Below, piece after piece: positions 17,658-31,300 of a DNA stretch of 64,000 nt; the first letter of the stretch is position 1, and every line of letters begins with the position of its first letter. The DNA comes from Trichoplax adhaerens. Taxonomy: Eukaryota > Placozoa > Uniplacotomia > Trichoplacea > Trichoplacidae. The translations under genes and the position numbers were made by a program. The stretch is taken from the NCBI RefSeq assembly GCF_000150275.1, contig NW_002060969.1, positions 943 through 64,942 of the forward strand, given 5' to 3'. Under the pieces are notes generated by a model. That model saw nothing but the letters and a program-made list of their open reading frames with translations, searched no databases and was not told the origin of the DNA.

Positions 17658-18265
17658 ATCTCTTTCTATATAAATCATGCAGCTTCTACCGAAGATGGAT
17701 GTTAATTGTAGCGGAAATCTAAGTAGTCTGCGTGCAAGCTTAGATTCATACAATAAACTGAATCATCTTTTCGTCTGATAGGTCGGTGAAAAGTAGCCGA
17801 AAAGATAAATTTATTTATTGTCTTAAAAAATCTGATGGGTTGTGTAATAGAACAGATACACATTAGAGAAGTTTAATGGTTATCACTCTCATGAGAACCT
17901 TTTTAGGCTATCTACAAGAAATAGCTGGGATGGGTAAATTATAAAAGAGTCAAGGAGTTATCATACAGTGAATTAATTCGCACTTTTAAAATATCGAAAT
18001 CGTAATTAGATGAATGTAAAACTTTATTATAGATCACTGATAGATTATAGTTATAAATATTAAAACTTTTGAATACAATTTAAAGATTTTTAAATTCGGA
18101 TATACATCTGAAACGTAGGAGAGATGTATAAAAATTTACCATAAATCTTCATAAAGAGTGGTACGGTATTATTTGCACGCGTCTATATGACATAACCAGA
18201 TATACATCATGAATGATTAGAGCCTTGTAATCAATGCAACAAGCTTGTAACTTATTTTTACATTG
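17658..18265. other. Convergent 3'-3' intergenic gap COX15 / MAEA
   Basis: This 608-bp AT-rich gap has an AATAAA for COX15 at 17752-17757 and a TTTATT at 18023-18028, which can serve MAEA. I see no genes, RNA or GTAC clusters. Confidence 0.6.
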
Positions 18266-21200
18266 TTATAGTAAAAATACTCGTTTTAATTCGCTAAACG
18301 GGTAACTAGTATTAGTTCGTGGACAGATTACTGTTCCATGGTTAGAATCGGCTAATTTCAGTAGAGCCTGTATAAACATACGAAGTCAAAAAGCTCACGA
18401 CAAATCACAAGAAATTCTAATCTTTGGCATAAATAAAACCATCAAGGAAATTCAATTATTTTTCGTTATGTCGCACCTTCTCGCTGTAAACCATTCCATT
18501 TGGCAACATCATTGGAGGATTGTTACCATTCATTTCTTCGCCACTTATTCTGCATACCAAGCGTGAGTGAGAACAGTGCGAAAATGGCAGAGTTCGAGCT
18601 ATTTCATTGAAGTTACTGCTACATATTGGACATTGCAAACTCTTCTTGTTTTCGTCGTAGCAGTCACTGTGCATCCGTAGTTAAGGAACTAAAATCTTGC
18701 AGTAGCAATCTTTACTGTTATAAAATATATCTTATGCAGTAACTTCAGTACAATTTACAGCTTTTTAACTTAAGTAAATACAGTACAACAATATAGCTAA
18801 AACTGCGTAATGTTGACATATGATACGGAGTTTTTAAAGACGCCAGACCAACTTGAAGGATAACAGAGAACATTGATCGTTCTTTAAGTTGATACAAGGA
18901 AAAAATATCATCCCGAAACTGTCGCAGTAACATTTTCCATCGCTGTGGATCATACATATCCTAAAGAACAATATCATTATTTTACAACAAACACAGCACT
19001 GAGTTGCTTCATGGTACCGTAATGTACATATTTCTTTACAAAATTTTGCTGACGAAAAGAATCATACCAGGACTACTGAAGATAAAGAGTCGTTTTCTGT
19101 CTCCCTTTTGCTTCAGTAGTCCCTGCCGTATGCAGCGTGATACGGGTGCAGTTATAGTGTTTAAATATAGGCCTATGACATAAAGTATACTAAACTATCA
19201 GCTGTATGTACACATGTGTTTCCAGATACCAATTTACTGTTACGTACAAATCAGAGTCGACTATGGGTACAATTGTACTTCGTGCAGTCATTAGGAAATG
19301 ATAGTAAGGTTAAGGGCAGAAAAGATACATAGACAATAGATTATTACAGTATAACTGTAGCTTGCAAGTGAAAGCGAAGGAAATAGTAAACATTTTCTAA
19401 AAGAAAGTGCGATGAAGTGCATGATGGTATTGATATCAAGACAGTATACACGATCATAAACGTACTTGGTACGGTTGACAATTGGTATCTATCTGAAAAG
19501 CCAATAACCCCATTGCACGCTTCATTAAGTCACAGCTGCTTGAATCTATATTAGAAAAGTGTCGCCTTGCGTACCTGCATATTGATCAATAATTCATACT
19601 TTTAATTGCAGATTACACTATATGTGGTCAAACATGAAGATAGTATTGTAATATACGCTATACTCATTGCTTACTTTACTGCATCTAATCGCTTTCCTTC
19701 CCGGATGAGTTCGATAAATTCTTGCATTCGTAAATTAAACTCTAACGTGCTCTAAACGTGATGTAATTCCGTTTTGTAATCATTATAAAAACAAACCCGT
19801 ATAAATAGGTATAAAGTGAAATCGTGGTACCAATAAATGAACGATACTAGCCTAGCATACTTATATTCAATTCTACGTACAGTACCTTAATTTTTTTTAA
19901 TCTGGACCTATTATCAATACACCAGTTTAAGCATAAAGTGATATTATTAGCTTGCAAGGAAGCTTCAATTTTTCGCGCAACGGTGAAGATTTCGATGTTG
20001 CACAGCCCCTAAAATTAGTAATGTTAAAATAAAAATCTTTAGGATAAAGCTACGAAAATTAACTACTTAATTAGTAAACACTGGCAAGCATCTTACTACG
20101 ATGTCAATTACAGCTAGGCGCAATAATTACTTAATAGTTCGTTAACTGAACAGCACATTGCTGTATATTGCATCAAACCTCAATATCAGATTCTTCCATG
20201 AGATCAATTGCAGCCTTGTAATATCCTTGTCGTAATAGATGATCAACTATAAAACGATTGCAGCGTTTCCTCTGCCACATAGTAACTGTAAAATCATTTT
20301 CAGGCAAATCTTTCCTGACTTGATCCATTCTATCTTGCAAATGGCTAATTCTTAATTTACAGTTCTTAATACATCCTTGCTCTTGCTGGTAACAATCATC
20401 AGCCTTTAGGAATAAAGGATTATTAGTTGTTGAACAGTGAGATCTTTAGCGATATGAATACTGTCTAAATATAACAAAATTTAGCTCCTTCTCTTAAACA
20501 TTTTAATTAACCTTTCTTTTCAAAGCAGTTAGTTTCTGAACAACACCTCCTAGAAAATCGGCGACTGAATCGATAGACTGGTTCTGTGAATCTGAAGAGC
20601 AATGTAGTATATCATTACTTCCTCCTAACACATTAGCAACTTCTCTATCGATTGCCTTTTGAGCAGTTCTGAATTTCTTGTTGAGGATCTCGTACGGTAC
20701 CTAAGTAACGGTAGTTTATTTACAGTTAATAAGTTAAAAGTAATACCAGTATAGCTTATAGCTAGCTATCGGATACTGACAATAACAGTACTTCCGATCC
20801 TAGAGAAATCATCTACGATCTGTAGTGTACATTCGTAACGTTAACGACTACCATATCTTTGGCCGTAAGGTGATATACAGCTTATTAAGTGTAAATAATG
20901 GCATGAGTATAATAATTTTTACACTTTTTTTACTGTGATTTTAAACAGGATTCTTTCATCACACTGGCACAGTATTTGGATCATATGCAAGTATTTATTT
21001 TATATGTAGTGCTGGTATAAAATTACGAACTGCATTGTCTACAAAATAACCAGAACCAGCGAAAGACGCCAAAAACTCTGTATTAACCTACGTGTAATTG
21101 TTATTACAGGTAATTGAAATTTTTGGCAGTAAGCGGAACAAATGTCGGACGATTTGGTACAGTGTTAATTTTCATATTTAGTATAATAATATAGCAAGTA

Positions 21201-21432
21201 AAGAAAGTACTGCGAACAAAACATTCAACCATTCTACCATCAAAAGCAATTGTCGTCCATCTGCACTCACTTTACTGCACTAAATAGCAAAGGAGTAACT
21301 GGTTTATAAAATTTCTCGTACAGCAGATTAATTATATAGTTATCCGTTCATTGCAGTTCCTACTTTTAATGTTGAATGTTCCAGGGCTCGGATGTCAGGA
21401 TATTCCCTCCTTGCAGCTTCTTTATCAACCAT
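18266..21432 (-). CDS. MAEA: MAEA, CTLH/GID ubiquitin ligase RING subunit
   Basis: MAEA (yeast Gid9/Fyv10) pairs with RMND5 to form the catalytic core of the CTLH E3 ligase. Nine exons sum to 1218 nt (405 residues; human 396): 21432-21364, 20700-20512, 20403-20179, 20008-19886, 19751-19675, 19574-19466, 18960-18827, 18666-18477 and 18367-18266. The protein opens with 23 residues ending EHSTLK, joined to [21 protein letters not shown] LisH/CTLH region follows ([39 protein letters not shown]), then a CRA-like segment ([24 protein letters not shown]). The degenerate GID-type RING ends the protein, with [35 protein letters not shown] and VICPRT. The last exon is short. All exon phases agree. Human MAEA and DHX15 both map to 4p, which fits an old linkage. 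Confidence 0.96.
19068..19125. repeat. Foldback element in MAEA intron
   Basis: The arms caggactactgaag and cttcagtagtccctg are near-perfect reverse complements flanking about 30 bp, as in a tiny MITE or snap-back repeat. The same arm sequence recurs at 44438-44575 and as a single arm at 51670-51682. Confidence 0.7.
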
Positions 21433-21555
21433 CTCTTTTCAAGATTCCTTACTGGCAGTCTCTTAAGATTCCTATTTGCTAAAATGCCTGAAGTACAATC
21501 ACTGTCAGAATCTTAGAAAAGGTGCATCACGAAATGACGCTAGTGTTATTCTTAC

Positions 21556-22260
21556 ACTGTACTGTACGTACGTACTGTACTATCGTACAGTATTAGTACA
21601 GCGTAACTCCATTTTATTGATAAACAAATCCAATACAGTATACAGTACAGGGTACAGTACACAGTACTGTACTGTACAGTGTACATGCTACTGTAGCCAG
21701 CCAACTTGGTGGCTACTTTTGATAGCTTGTCAGCAGTCAGCACTACTACAGTAAGTACTACAATTACCGACGTGCACTCGAACAAAGAGTGGTGTCAATG
21801 TAGTTAAAATGGCTAGCAAAAAGTCGACCTATTTTTCTATACGATATTGATGCGGTCTTGAAGCATGGAATACTAGAAGAAGAAGGCAGGGTCTCCTTCG
21901 TTTTCTTCTAGTAGTCCATGGTCTTTTTCAAAATGTGCCATGTACATTGTACGGTATACCAGGCCAGGGTAACAGAAAGAAAGAGGGATTGTTAACGATT
22001 TTCATTGAAAAATGTGATCGCTGACTGTTTTGCTAGTCATTTCGCTATATCGGAAGACTGGAACCGTATACTATGCGTAACCAACATGGTAGCTACTTCG
22101 GACTTCGGAGCATAGCCGTAAACAGTACTGTACTGTACTGTACTGTATACGTACAATCGTCGTACAAGTTAGACGGTAAGCCTCTTTGATGAAAGTAATA
22201 GTAATTTAGTGTACTGTACTGTACAGTTCGAAACTGACGCACGGGATATACGATTGTACT
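21556..22260. repeat. (GTACW)n clusters upstream of MAEA
   Basis: Runs occur at about 21556-21700, 22121-22148, 22211-22227 and 22253-22266. They begin about 120 bp beyond the MAEA start codon. Confidence 0.8.
21864..21920. repeat. Foldback element upstream of MAEA
   Basis: The left arm catggaatactagaagaa and right arm ttcttctagtagtccatg pair with one or two mismatches around a purine-rich loop. The arms resemble those at 865-900. Confidence 0.65.
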
Positions 22261-22730
22261 GTATACTGGAGTTTCTAACCTTAAAATAGCTGAAAAGCTG
22301 ACATTTGCATATATTAGAAAAATTAAAATTTTAATTTAATAATGTAATATTTTTGATTGAAATCCAAGTTGTGTACTTTTTAAGGTATCATTGACTGATC
22401 GTTAAGCGAAAAAATAATCCAGATTTGATATCGACAATGCAGTTTAAATCGATATCAAAGAGGTGCGATTAGCAGAATTTCCTCGCAAAATGGCACAAAA
22501 CGATGCTAAATCGCTCAAATCGCACTCCTTCGAGATAGATTGAAACTATACCCTCGGTATTAAATGTGGATTTTTTACATTTAGCAATCAGTCAATGACT
22601 ATCTTAAAGTACACAACTTAGATTTCAATCAAAGCATTGCGATATTAAATTATTCTAATTTATGTAAATGTCAGTTTTTCAGCTGTTTTAAGGTTAGAAA
22701 CTTCCTAGCCAATCGTACAGTATACCACGT
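22250..22730. mobile_element. Foldback/MITE-like element with arms of about 150 bp
   Basis: The left arm (about 22250-22400) matches the reverse complement of the right arm (about 22585-22730) at roughly 80% by eye. Shared blocks include GTTTCTAACCTTAAAA, AGCTGAAAA, CTGACATTT, TTTGATTGAAATC, AAGTTGTGTACTTT and TCATTGACTGA. The centre of about 180 bp has its own short inverted motifs around ATCGATATC. There is no coding frame, so this looks like a non-autonomous foldback transposon or MITE. A target-site duplication was not identified. Confidence 0.8.
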
Positions 22731-23866
22731 GCAGTACGTCCATTTCGAACCGTACACTTAACTGATGTACACCGTGTCATCTACAATAGTATGCACTTAT
22801 GCAAATGAGCTTTGACATCACTATGAAAATGAAAATATAAGACCCCTATTTTAGCCTTCAACTTAATTAGATCTTTTAATTTTTCAAAGCATTTACATTA
22901 AATTTGGCTCAAATTCCACATAAACTTTATTTCATTTCTTTGAAATTCTAATATAAGCCAATAGTCACTGGTACATGGTCGGTCGGTTCTACCAGCATAC
23001 AACTCACGCCTTATAACAGTGGTCTTATATAAATAAATTAATTAATTGCTGTCGCGGTCCGTAAGTAATACTACAGTAAATCCCATTAAAAGGCCTGTTG
23101 CTGAGCTCTACTTGGAAGCGGCAGCTTTAGATCATAAACGTTATTCAAATTAATTAATTCGAGTGATTTAGAAAACGGACACGAAAGATCCACACTGAGG
23201 AGAGTGTCCAGTGTACACTGTCCAGTCCAGGTATATTCCTAGTGGGTCAGGGTACATTGTCGTATTCATATGCATGCACAGTGCGAAGTGACAGTGATAA
23301 TTATAATGTCAAGTAAAAAAGTACATGCATTTGGACATTTTCGTGATATTATCATGCGTTTCAGTAAAAACTAATTTGACATAAAAATTTGTTCGAGCTT
23401 CATAATTTTCGAAAAAGAAATGTTGGAAAATGTCTAGAGAACGGTTTCAGGCGTACAGTAGCTTGGATTTATTCATTTATGTCACGTTTTAGATTTCAGC
23501 AAACAACGCTGTTATAACTGCAGCATTAACGAGATACGTGTATAGTGAGAATATAATATAAAAATTTTATTAACTCGAAATGCACAGCTAGCTCCGGGCG
23601 ATGAGTGTAGATAAATTAGGTATGCACTCATAATGCATATAAAATTTGTATTATTATTTGTATAATATTATTGTTATATTATTGTCTACTATGCATTTTC
23701 CTTTCATATTGCTGCGGAATCTTTACACCTAACAAGGTAATGTGTAACACTATGAATACGTATGTAGTATCGTACTATATATTGTAAAAACTTAAAGTCC
23801 TAAGGGTAGGTTTAGTATACTGTAACAATTTAGTAAGTAGGTACAGTACATTAGTATATGCTAGCG
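22731..23866. other. Intergenic region 5' of MAEA / 3' of DENND10
   Basis: About 1.1 kb of AT-rich sequence lies between the foldback element and the DENND10 stop codon. I see no gene. A segment near 23050 (gtcgcggtccgt then aatactaca) resembles one near 1387 (gtcgcggtctgt then aatactaca), a possible short dispersed repeat. Confidence 0.5.
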
Positions 23867-26800
23867 TCACATTTTCATTAATCCCTCTGCCACAGCCAAA
23901 TTTATAAGAAATTTTTCCTTGGACGCGGTTAGATTTCTAGATGTAATGCAATCTGGAGATAACATTCCATTTTGGTCGGAAGCCAGTGATTTTAAATTAC
24001 TAATTAAATCCCCTATCGTTGATGACAGTTCCTTTGAAAAATAATTGCAATAATTCGTTCAATTAAGATTTTACGCTCACTCATGTAAACATATCAAAAG
24101 AAAATTCTCCTCGCATTTTGCAATTTCATGTATTCGATTAAATTAGGAAAATCAATGATTTTGTATAGCATGTGGTACCTGAACTATGTCTTGATTTGAA
24201 CACTCGTCATTTTGGGCAAGGGACACCAATTGCGAAGCGATATCTTTGTGAATCTTACTGAGCACAAAATTTTCTAAGGTATGATGCAAATAATATAGTG
24301 GTATCAATCGTTTAGTAACTCACTTTACACAGCACCATACTGGACTGCAACTCTGTAGCATACCAAATATAGAATTACGTTATGCGAAAACTTTGTAATA
24401 AATGTTCAAAAGCATTCAAAAATTTATGATGAACCTTAATGTAAGCAAAAATTTCCATAAAACTTTACTATCAACGCTTAACTGCAAGATCTCAATGCAA
24501 TCACGTTTACCTTTTGCATGTGAGGCTACATAAATTTCACGACGTGGCACTAAACATATAATTAGTAATATTGTTATAATAAATTTATAGTATAAAACAA
24601 GCTGACTAATAACTGAGCTATCTGGAAAGATAGCTTACTATTAACTAGTACATCGAAAAGATACTCCTTATCTTCGATGCTGGGATCTGTTACTCCAGCG
24701 ACGTAGTGTTGCAAGCTCTTTAGGTTAAAAACTTCATTAGTTTTACTTAAGTCTATAAACGGATGTACAATATCCCAATTTTGTCGATGCCATGATAGCA
24801 AAGGCATAGTTCTAAATGTTAATAAGAGGTTACTGTTAACAACTCATTCGAATTTCTTAATATTCTTTTACTGATATGGCAGATCAGAAAATAGTTTTAA
24901 CCTGGTACTATCCAGAAGAAATCTAAGGTTTGAATCAAAAATAACAATTCGTTTCTTTAATAGCAATGCGACACAGATAAGAATTATTTCCAACCCGAAT
25001 TCCAGAATCAGTCCTAAGTTTATCGTTAAATGAAATGGAACATTAACAAAATTAGGCTTTCTATGATTAGACAATTATAATTACATCAGTTTCGGTCGAA
25101 GGAAAAACAGCCAGCAATAAAGTAAAGCAACAAGCGTCAGGTGAAAGCTTTTCACACTTGTTTCAATCGGTAAAAATCTTCCGTATCATCAATATACGTA
25201 CTTTAAGAAATTTTAACATCTGTATGCTTAGTTAATAACAAACTGGAGATGTACTACAAATGTCTACAATTAGCATTACTGCATGTACGTAGAGCATACG
25301 TCATTTTACGGTTCCTAGGGAACATTCGTTAGTCAGTGTACTTTAATACAGCATTTGTCTAATTTTAAAATGAAATGCATAACCCAGTAGCGATTTTCTA
25401 GAAAATATGATGTTACCTAGGAAGTTTAGATACCTGTCTTTGCAGGCATCAAGGAATAAGAGCTACTTTTTGCTAGAGAGATTATACTGAAGATCTGCTA
25501 AATTTAGGAGCGCCTAGCACCCAAATGCTACTTTTAGTTTAAAGTGTTTGGGTAAGTTGTTAAGTTAAAAGAAATCAATATTACCTAATGTTAGGCTATC
25601 AAGACACCAGTAACGGAAATGTTTTACGATATTTCGAAAAATCTAGAAAAGTATCCACTTCAGCAGCTTACTCTGTAGAGTATTTGGAAATTAGTGGAAA
25701 CTGTTCATTGTACAATTTTTAGAGTGTAAGTGTGTAAGCATATCATACAATGGTTGAATATTACTGTACTGTATATCAGTCTCTTAGTACCGTATATTGT
25801 AGAATCTAGATAAAATTTCAAGACAGTAATCTGAGGAGAAATATAGGATTTAGCATTAAAGTTGCGCAGTAAGCCTATCTAGTACTGTAATTCTGCATTT
25901 GATGGTATAGTTCACTATGGTGACAGACCGCTAGAAAAATCATATAGTTCTTCTCCGGTCGAATCATACAAGTCATAAAGCCTCTTAGACTCTTAACTGA
26001 CAGTTGGGATTTAAGAATCGACAACATTCATAGATATACAGTATATAATATGCTATCGACACCGCATCCTATAACTTTCGCATGTTGTCCAGGCTGTCAA
26101 ATGCCGAAACAAAAGGTTGATTATTGTACGAATCTTTAGAAGTCCTCGTTCACCTTACACTCAGTAAAGTATTATAACAAGTAGTTAGCGGGTATCTAAT
26201 GCTTAACAACAGCCATAAGACAATAAATACTGAATATATACTGTACTGTAGCTTCACCGCATAGCATGGAATAGTTGATGACTGCATAACAAAATAAGAT
26301 CGCGGATAATTTCTTTTACTGGATATCTAACGATAAGTACCGTTACCGTAGCTTTCATAATTATAATAATATCGTTACCTCGCATGCATGCGGACGTTGC
26401 ATAAAACGCAGACACAGTGGTAAACTTATCAAAATTAAAAGTACCAAATTGCTCGTGATTCCAGAAGCCATGTACATTGACTGATATAAAAGCTGTAGCC
26501 ATTAGCGATGGATTTCCACAAATGTTATATATATCCCCAAGAAATTTGCAGAATTCTTGATACTTTTCTGGGTGAAAGTCCTAAACTTGATGAAAAGCAC
26601 CATGCGGCTTAGGAAACAAATGTGACTACTTGTGCTTTTAATACATTAAAGTGTAATACTATTTAAAATTTAGACAGCAAGCATATGCAGTGAGCAATAA
26701 TTACAACTTGTCTATAATGCCCCATCAATATTTGAATCAAAGTTCCGAAAGAACATTAAAACAAATACGAGTATGTAAGTCATACCACAGAAGCTAGCAA

Positions 26801-27446
26801 TTCTCGTTGCATGCGAATGTAGAAAGCCATACGTTTAGTTAATTAATTTTACAGCGAACTACGAAAAATTGCACTACAAACCTTGCATCTAAGTATCACA
26901 CAAAATTGTTTCACCTATAAAGAGTACAAAAATAGGAGAAATTTGTTTAGTAACTGTACTGTACTGTATACTCCCTGCTGTAACGTATCCATTTCACTAT
27001 CTGCATTTAATAATTACCGTGTGTACAGTTACAAGGACTGCATTTGCTAGATTGTTAGGGTACTGTACACTGTACAGTATACAGTACAGTACGTACAGTA
27101 ATAGTAGAAAGGTTGCATAGTTCTATCATTATACTGTACTGTCTAGAATCAAAGAAACGCAAACAGTAACCTGAGAAAGTTGTTCTTTCGCGAATGGCAT
27201 TGCTTGAATGTAATACCAGTCATGCAAATGTCTACCGAATATAAAGTCAATTGTATTTTTTCGGGAAGCATTCATTAATTTTGATCTCGACAAGATTAAG
27301 TCAGAGAATGATTGATTACTTGCGGGAAAAGACCAAGTTATTAATGAATCTCCATTAACATCGGATTCTGCGATATTGTGGTAGCAGAAATGCAGAGATG
27401 TTAAAGGTTTCCCTGAGCATACACGCGTAAATTCATTAATTAACAT
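23867..27446 (-). CDS. DENND10: DENND10 (FAM45), DENN-domain protein
   Basis: DENND10 is a small DENN protein linked to late endosomes and Rab27 regulation. Eight exons sum to 1125 nt (374 residues; human 357): 27446-27171, 26914-26882 (a 33-nt microexon, VKQFCVILRCK), 26580-26379, 25013-24872, 24811-24639, 24549-24511, 24273-24179 and 24031-23867. Anchors to the family are FGRHLHDWYYIQAMP, DFHPEKYQEF, GTFNFDKF, ALLLKKRIVIFD, LLSWHRQNWDIVHPFIDL, HYVAGVTD and a C-terminal FLINLAVAEGLMKM. All phases agree. The start is the first ATG of exon 1; a shorter start cannot be excluded. The 1.37 kb intron (25014-26378) is the longest and holds no visible nested gene. Introns are read through matching donors and acceptors rather than any transcript. 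Confidence 0.93.
26954..27143. repeat. (GTACW)n clusters in first intron of DENND10
   Basis: Runs occur at 26954-26971, 27059-27105 and 27131-27143. The last one sits just inside the intron after exon 1, as in DHX15, where the early introns also carry the repeat. Confidence 0.75.
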
Positions 27447-27639
27447 CAGTACCTATAATATGTAAGCTATGCAATTTCAAACTTCTACTCATCTCGTAGT
27501 AAAAATTAAAAGTTCTCGCCTTCCTTTCACTTCTTTACAGGACTTTAATCTAAATTAATAATTTTTAATCTTAAACTCTGCTATAAACGTTTCCACATTC
27601 ACTGCTAAGAATCTCTAAGTTACTGTATCCCTAATGTTT

Positions 27640-28290
27640 ACTGTACTGAGTAGTACCTGTAGCTACTGTAGTGTCATACTGTACTGTACTGTACTGTACA
27701 GTACAAGTACAGTACAGCTATCATGAACTCAAGTACTCAACGATGCTGTCTGGCAGCAACATAGCATAGCAGCATAGAACTTTAAACAGTTTTTAAACTT
27801 ACTGTACTGTACATACCATACATTATAGTACTGTACATTTAAAACCGTACAGTACAGTAATGTACAATATACTGTACTGTACTGTACTGTACACTGTGCA
27901 CAGTAGTACAGACCGGTATTACGTTGTAAAACGGTTATACACAGTACACGGTATAAAGTTACTGAACCTCTGACAGGTCTACGACAAATGGTAATACTAT
28001 CTGTTAATTAAATGAGCACATTATCGTAAACCGTCAGCAAAGCGACGGGAGTTTGCACTAAAATTAATTATTCAATACTACAATACAGTACTGTATAGTG
28101 CACTTGTGCACTAAATGTGCAGTTTGCTGTACTGTAGCATTTACGGCTACACTCTCCAAAGTAGCTACCAATAATACCGTACACTGTACCGTACTGTACT
28201 GTACAGTACATATGTACAAAGTTGTCTACAAACTATTAATTGACGGTTACTCTGAGAGGTACTGTACTGTACTGTACTGTACCGTACTCT
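27640..28290. repeat. (GTACW)n palindrome array between DENND10 and DCTN1
   Basis: Blocks occur at about 27640-27720, 27797-27910, 28083-28100, 28176-28215 and 28258-28287. The last ends about 85 bp before the DCTN1 start codon. Confidence 0.85.
28018..28055 (-). repeat. 38-bp dispersed repeat, copy 2
   Basis: This is the exact reverse complement of 987-1024. It lies 320 bp upstream of the DCTN1 start codon, between two GTAC blocks. Confidence 0.8.
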
Positions 28291-28371
28291 ACAAATTTCA
28301 CAAAAATTTCTTGAATATCCCTAAATTTGCAACTCACAAGTTTGCAAACGTCTTAAATACCATTTATTACT

Positions 28372-31300
28372 ATGTCGGAAAAAAGTATCAAACTTGGTCA
28401 AAAGGTAGAAGTACCCGGTCGTGGATATATAGGCACTGTTGCGTATATTGGCTCTACCTCCTTTGCTCCGGGTAAATGGGTCGGGATAATTTTGGATGAG
28501 CCAAAAGGCAAAAATAATGGCACAGTACAGGGCAAGCGATATTTTACATGTGAAGATAATTTTGGCATGTTTGTAAGACCTACACAAATTAATATTCTTG
28601 AAGAAGTACCGTCGACCGACGTAACTTCAAGTTCCGAGAAATTATCGTATGTTAAATTAACGTAACTAAACATTGCTACTGGTGTTATCTATTTTAACAA
28701 ATTCAAAATTTATCGATACAGGCTGCAGTGCACAGTGCAGTACAAGGCGCAGTCACTTAGTTAAGGCTAATTATAAGTACGCGTATTGCGTGATGAAAAA
28801 TATTGATATGTTACTATGCTAATTTTTTCTATGAAAGTACGATTTTACGCACTGTTATAACGAAACTCGAAATAGTTACTTTGAGCTAATAAGATAACGT
28901 TTTGGATATTCTTGCCTTCAGCTCTGTCATTGTTAATGATCATTAGTCTAACTCAAAAGGGGTTAAGTTCATGGAAATTTGCTATTTAACCTGAGTTAGC
29001 AATTTATTTAGTGTATATCATATGGGTATGTCAGACGCCTTGAATGAATTAATCGAATAGGAAATCGTAGTTAATTATTACCGTGATCTCTATATTCAGT
29101 GTATATTCACATGATTGTTGGGATCAAAGGTCCGGTTTAACCATTTAAATTTTACATTCAAAAACATAACCACTACTTATGGTATGTAATATTTATGATG
29201 GCGTTATTGCGTCGTGCATATAGTGTTCCTGTTGAATCGAAGAGAAGAAACACTGGGCCATCTTCCCCGACGTCTCCGAGAACTCCTGCAGTGTCCGTTA
29301 GTGCAAGTACCAGTACTGAAAAGCTTAAGTGAGTAAGATTACTGAGTACTGGGTTATCGTTGACTTTAAAATTTTCTGTTTACTTATATGATCATTATTA
29401 ATTAATTCAATAACATCGAATTTACTTAGCACTGCGGTAGATTTATAATAAGGTTACATGGGTAATTTCAGAAGTCTTTAAAGACATTTTTTCGATTCAC
29501 TCTACTGTACTAATACAGTAGTATGATGTTATGATATTAATAATTTCATAGCGTTCCTACGGAATCAAAGCGTCGAAATACCGGATTCTTCTGCCATCGG
29601 ACCTTCAAAAGATAAATCCACAGTACCTACTGGAGTTAAGACAGGAAAATCCGGGCCCCAAATATCGGTGATTGTAGCTAAAGATGCAAGCACTAATATT
29701 AGCAAACCGCTACCTTCTCCCAAAAATGCTACCAAAAATTCTTCTATTGTCAATCCTGTATCAAAGCAGCCGTCAATAACCTCTGATGGTCACTCCGTCA
29801 AGTGTAAGGTTTCATTCAAAGTTTGTAAAACGTATCTGTCTTATGTAATCCGTAGCTAAGATTTAATATCGTTGCTTCAAAATTATATGCTAGTGGAAAC
29901 GTCTACATCCAACGATAATGCGGAGGAATTATTAATCCTGAAGCGAAAACGAGAAGAAGATGCGTTAAAGATGAAAGATTACGAGAAGCTAAAATTGCAG
30001 TTGCAACAGGTTGAATAATATCTAATGTCATCGTTTTTTTATGTTTATTGACGCTAAGGTCCAATTTTATGTAGTTAAATGAATTCAAAATAAAATGGCA
30101 GGAAGCACAATCGGATTTGCAGAAGAAGCTTAAAGAAGCAAAAAAGGTTCAATTTAAAATCCTGACGGCAAGTCCGTCATCATGAAAAGATTTTGATTCT
30201 GCATATGTATAATATAACGACAGCAATAATAATTTCATTAAACTTTAGGAAGCTAAGGAAGCTATTGAATTTAAGGAAAAGTTTGAAACGGAAATGCAAG
30301 AAAAAGAGGAATTGCTTCAGTTAGCTATGCTAGACAAGGAATTGGCCAATGAAAAGGTACAGCATACTTAGACTGGATCAGAGCAGGCACCTTGAAAGAT
30401 ATACTTCTAGAATATTATGCTATATTGCTTCACTGAGTAGCATTGACGAACATCACAACTCTTTGTAGGTGCTTGTATTACAGGATGAATGTGAGCAAAG
30501 CTTAGAAAATATTGAAGAACTAAAAAGTGAGATTGAACTACTGAAAGGTGAAGTTGAAGACCTAAAAGGTGAAGTTTTTGTCTTCTTTTAGTAACCCAGA
30601 TTACAATCAATAAGGCGCTACCAATTACATGATACTTTAATGCTTTACTAATGAATCCGTAAAAATACTCATTGAACAGCTACCGGGAGTAATAATGATA
30701 GTGAAACAACTCATCAGGTCCAGTTACTACAGAAACAACAAAGACAGCTTAAGGATGCCTTAATTAAGTGCGCTTGATATCACAGATACAATATCGAAAG
30801 ACAATATTCTATAGTTAATTAATTTAACCTCTATTGTGTTATTGTTCCAACTAGAATGCGAGAGTTATCTATGTCCGAAAGGCAGGATCACGCCCAAACT
30901 GCTGAAGAGTTGAAAAAAAAGTCATCTCAGCTGAAGTCTATAAATGCTGATGTAGCGAAACTTAGAACAGAACTGGCGGTAGGAGGCTACTATCTCTTTA
31001 TATACGCGCATATTACTGTTCGAAACGTGTTAAATTGCAAAGTTAACGTTGCATACGTTTGTGTGTCTTAGAATGCGGAAGAAACTATTGAAATTTTAAA
31101 AGAACAAGTTGATGCCGCTGTTGGAGCACAAGACATGTTAGAAAAACTAACAGATAATAATTTAGAGCTTGATGAAAGAAACAGGGAGCTAAATGAACAA
31201 ATCGATGAATTGGTAACAAGTGCTAACAAACGCTAAAGCCTATTGTTAATTGATTAATTAATTATATTACAATCGAAATTACTCTGATTTAATTTAATAA

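Larger units (their letters stand above)
27447..28371. promoter_or_regulatory. Divergent promoter region DENND10 / DCTN1
   Basis: This 925-bp spacer lies between two divergent start codons. It holds (GTACW)n blocks and copy 2 of the 38-bp repeat (28018-28055). I see no coding potential. It should contain both promoters. Confidence 0.5.

Noticed and set aside
28098-28475. Plus-strand frame overlapping the DCTN1 start
   Set aside because: Its first half is GTACW repeat and its second half overlaps the CAP-Gly exon in another frame.
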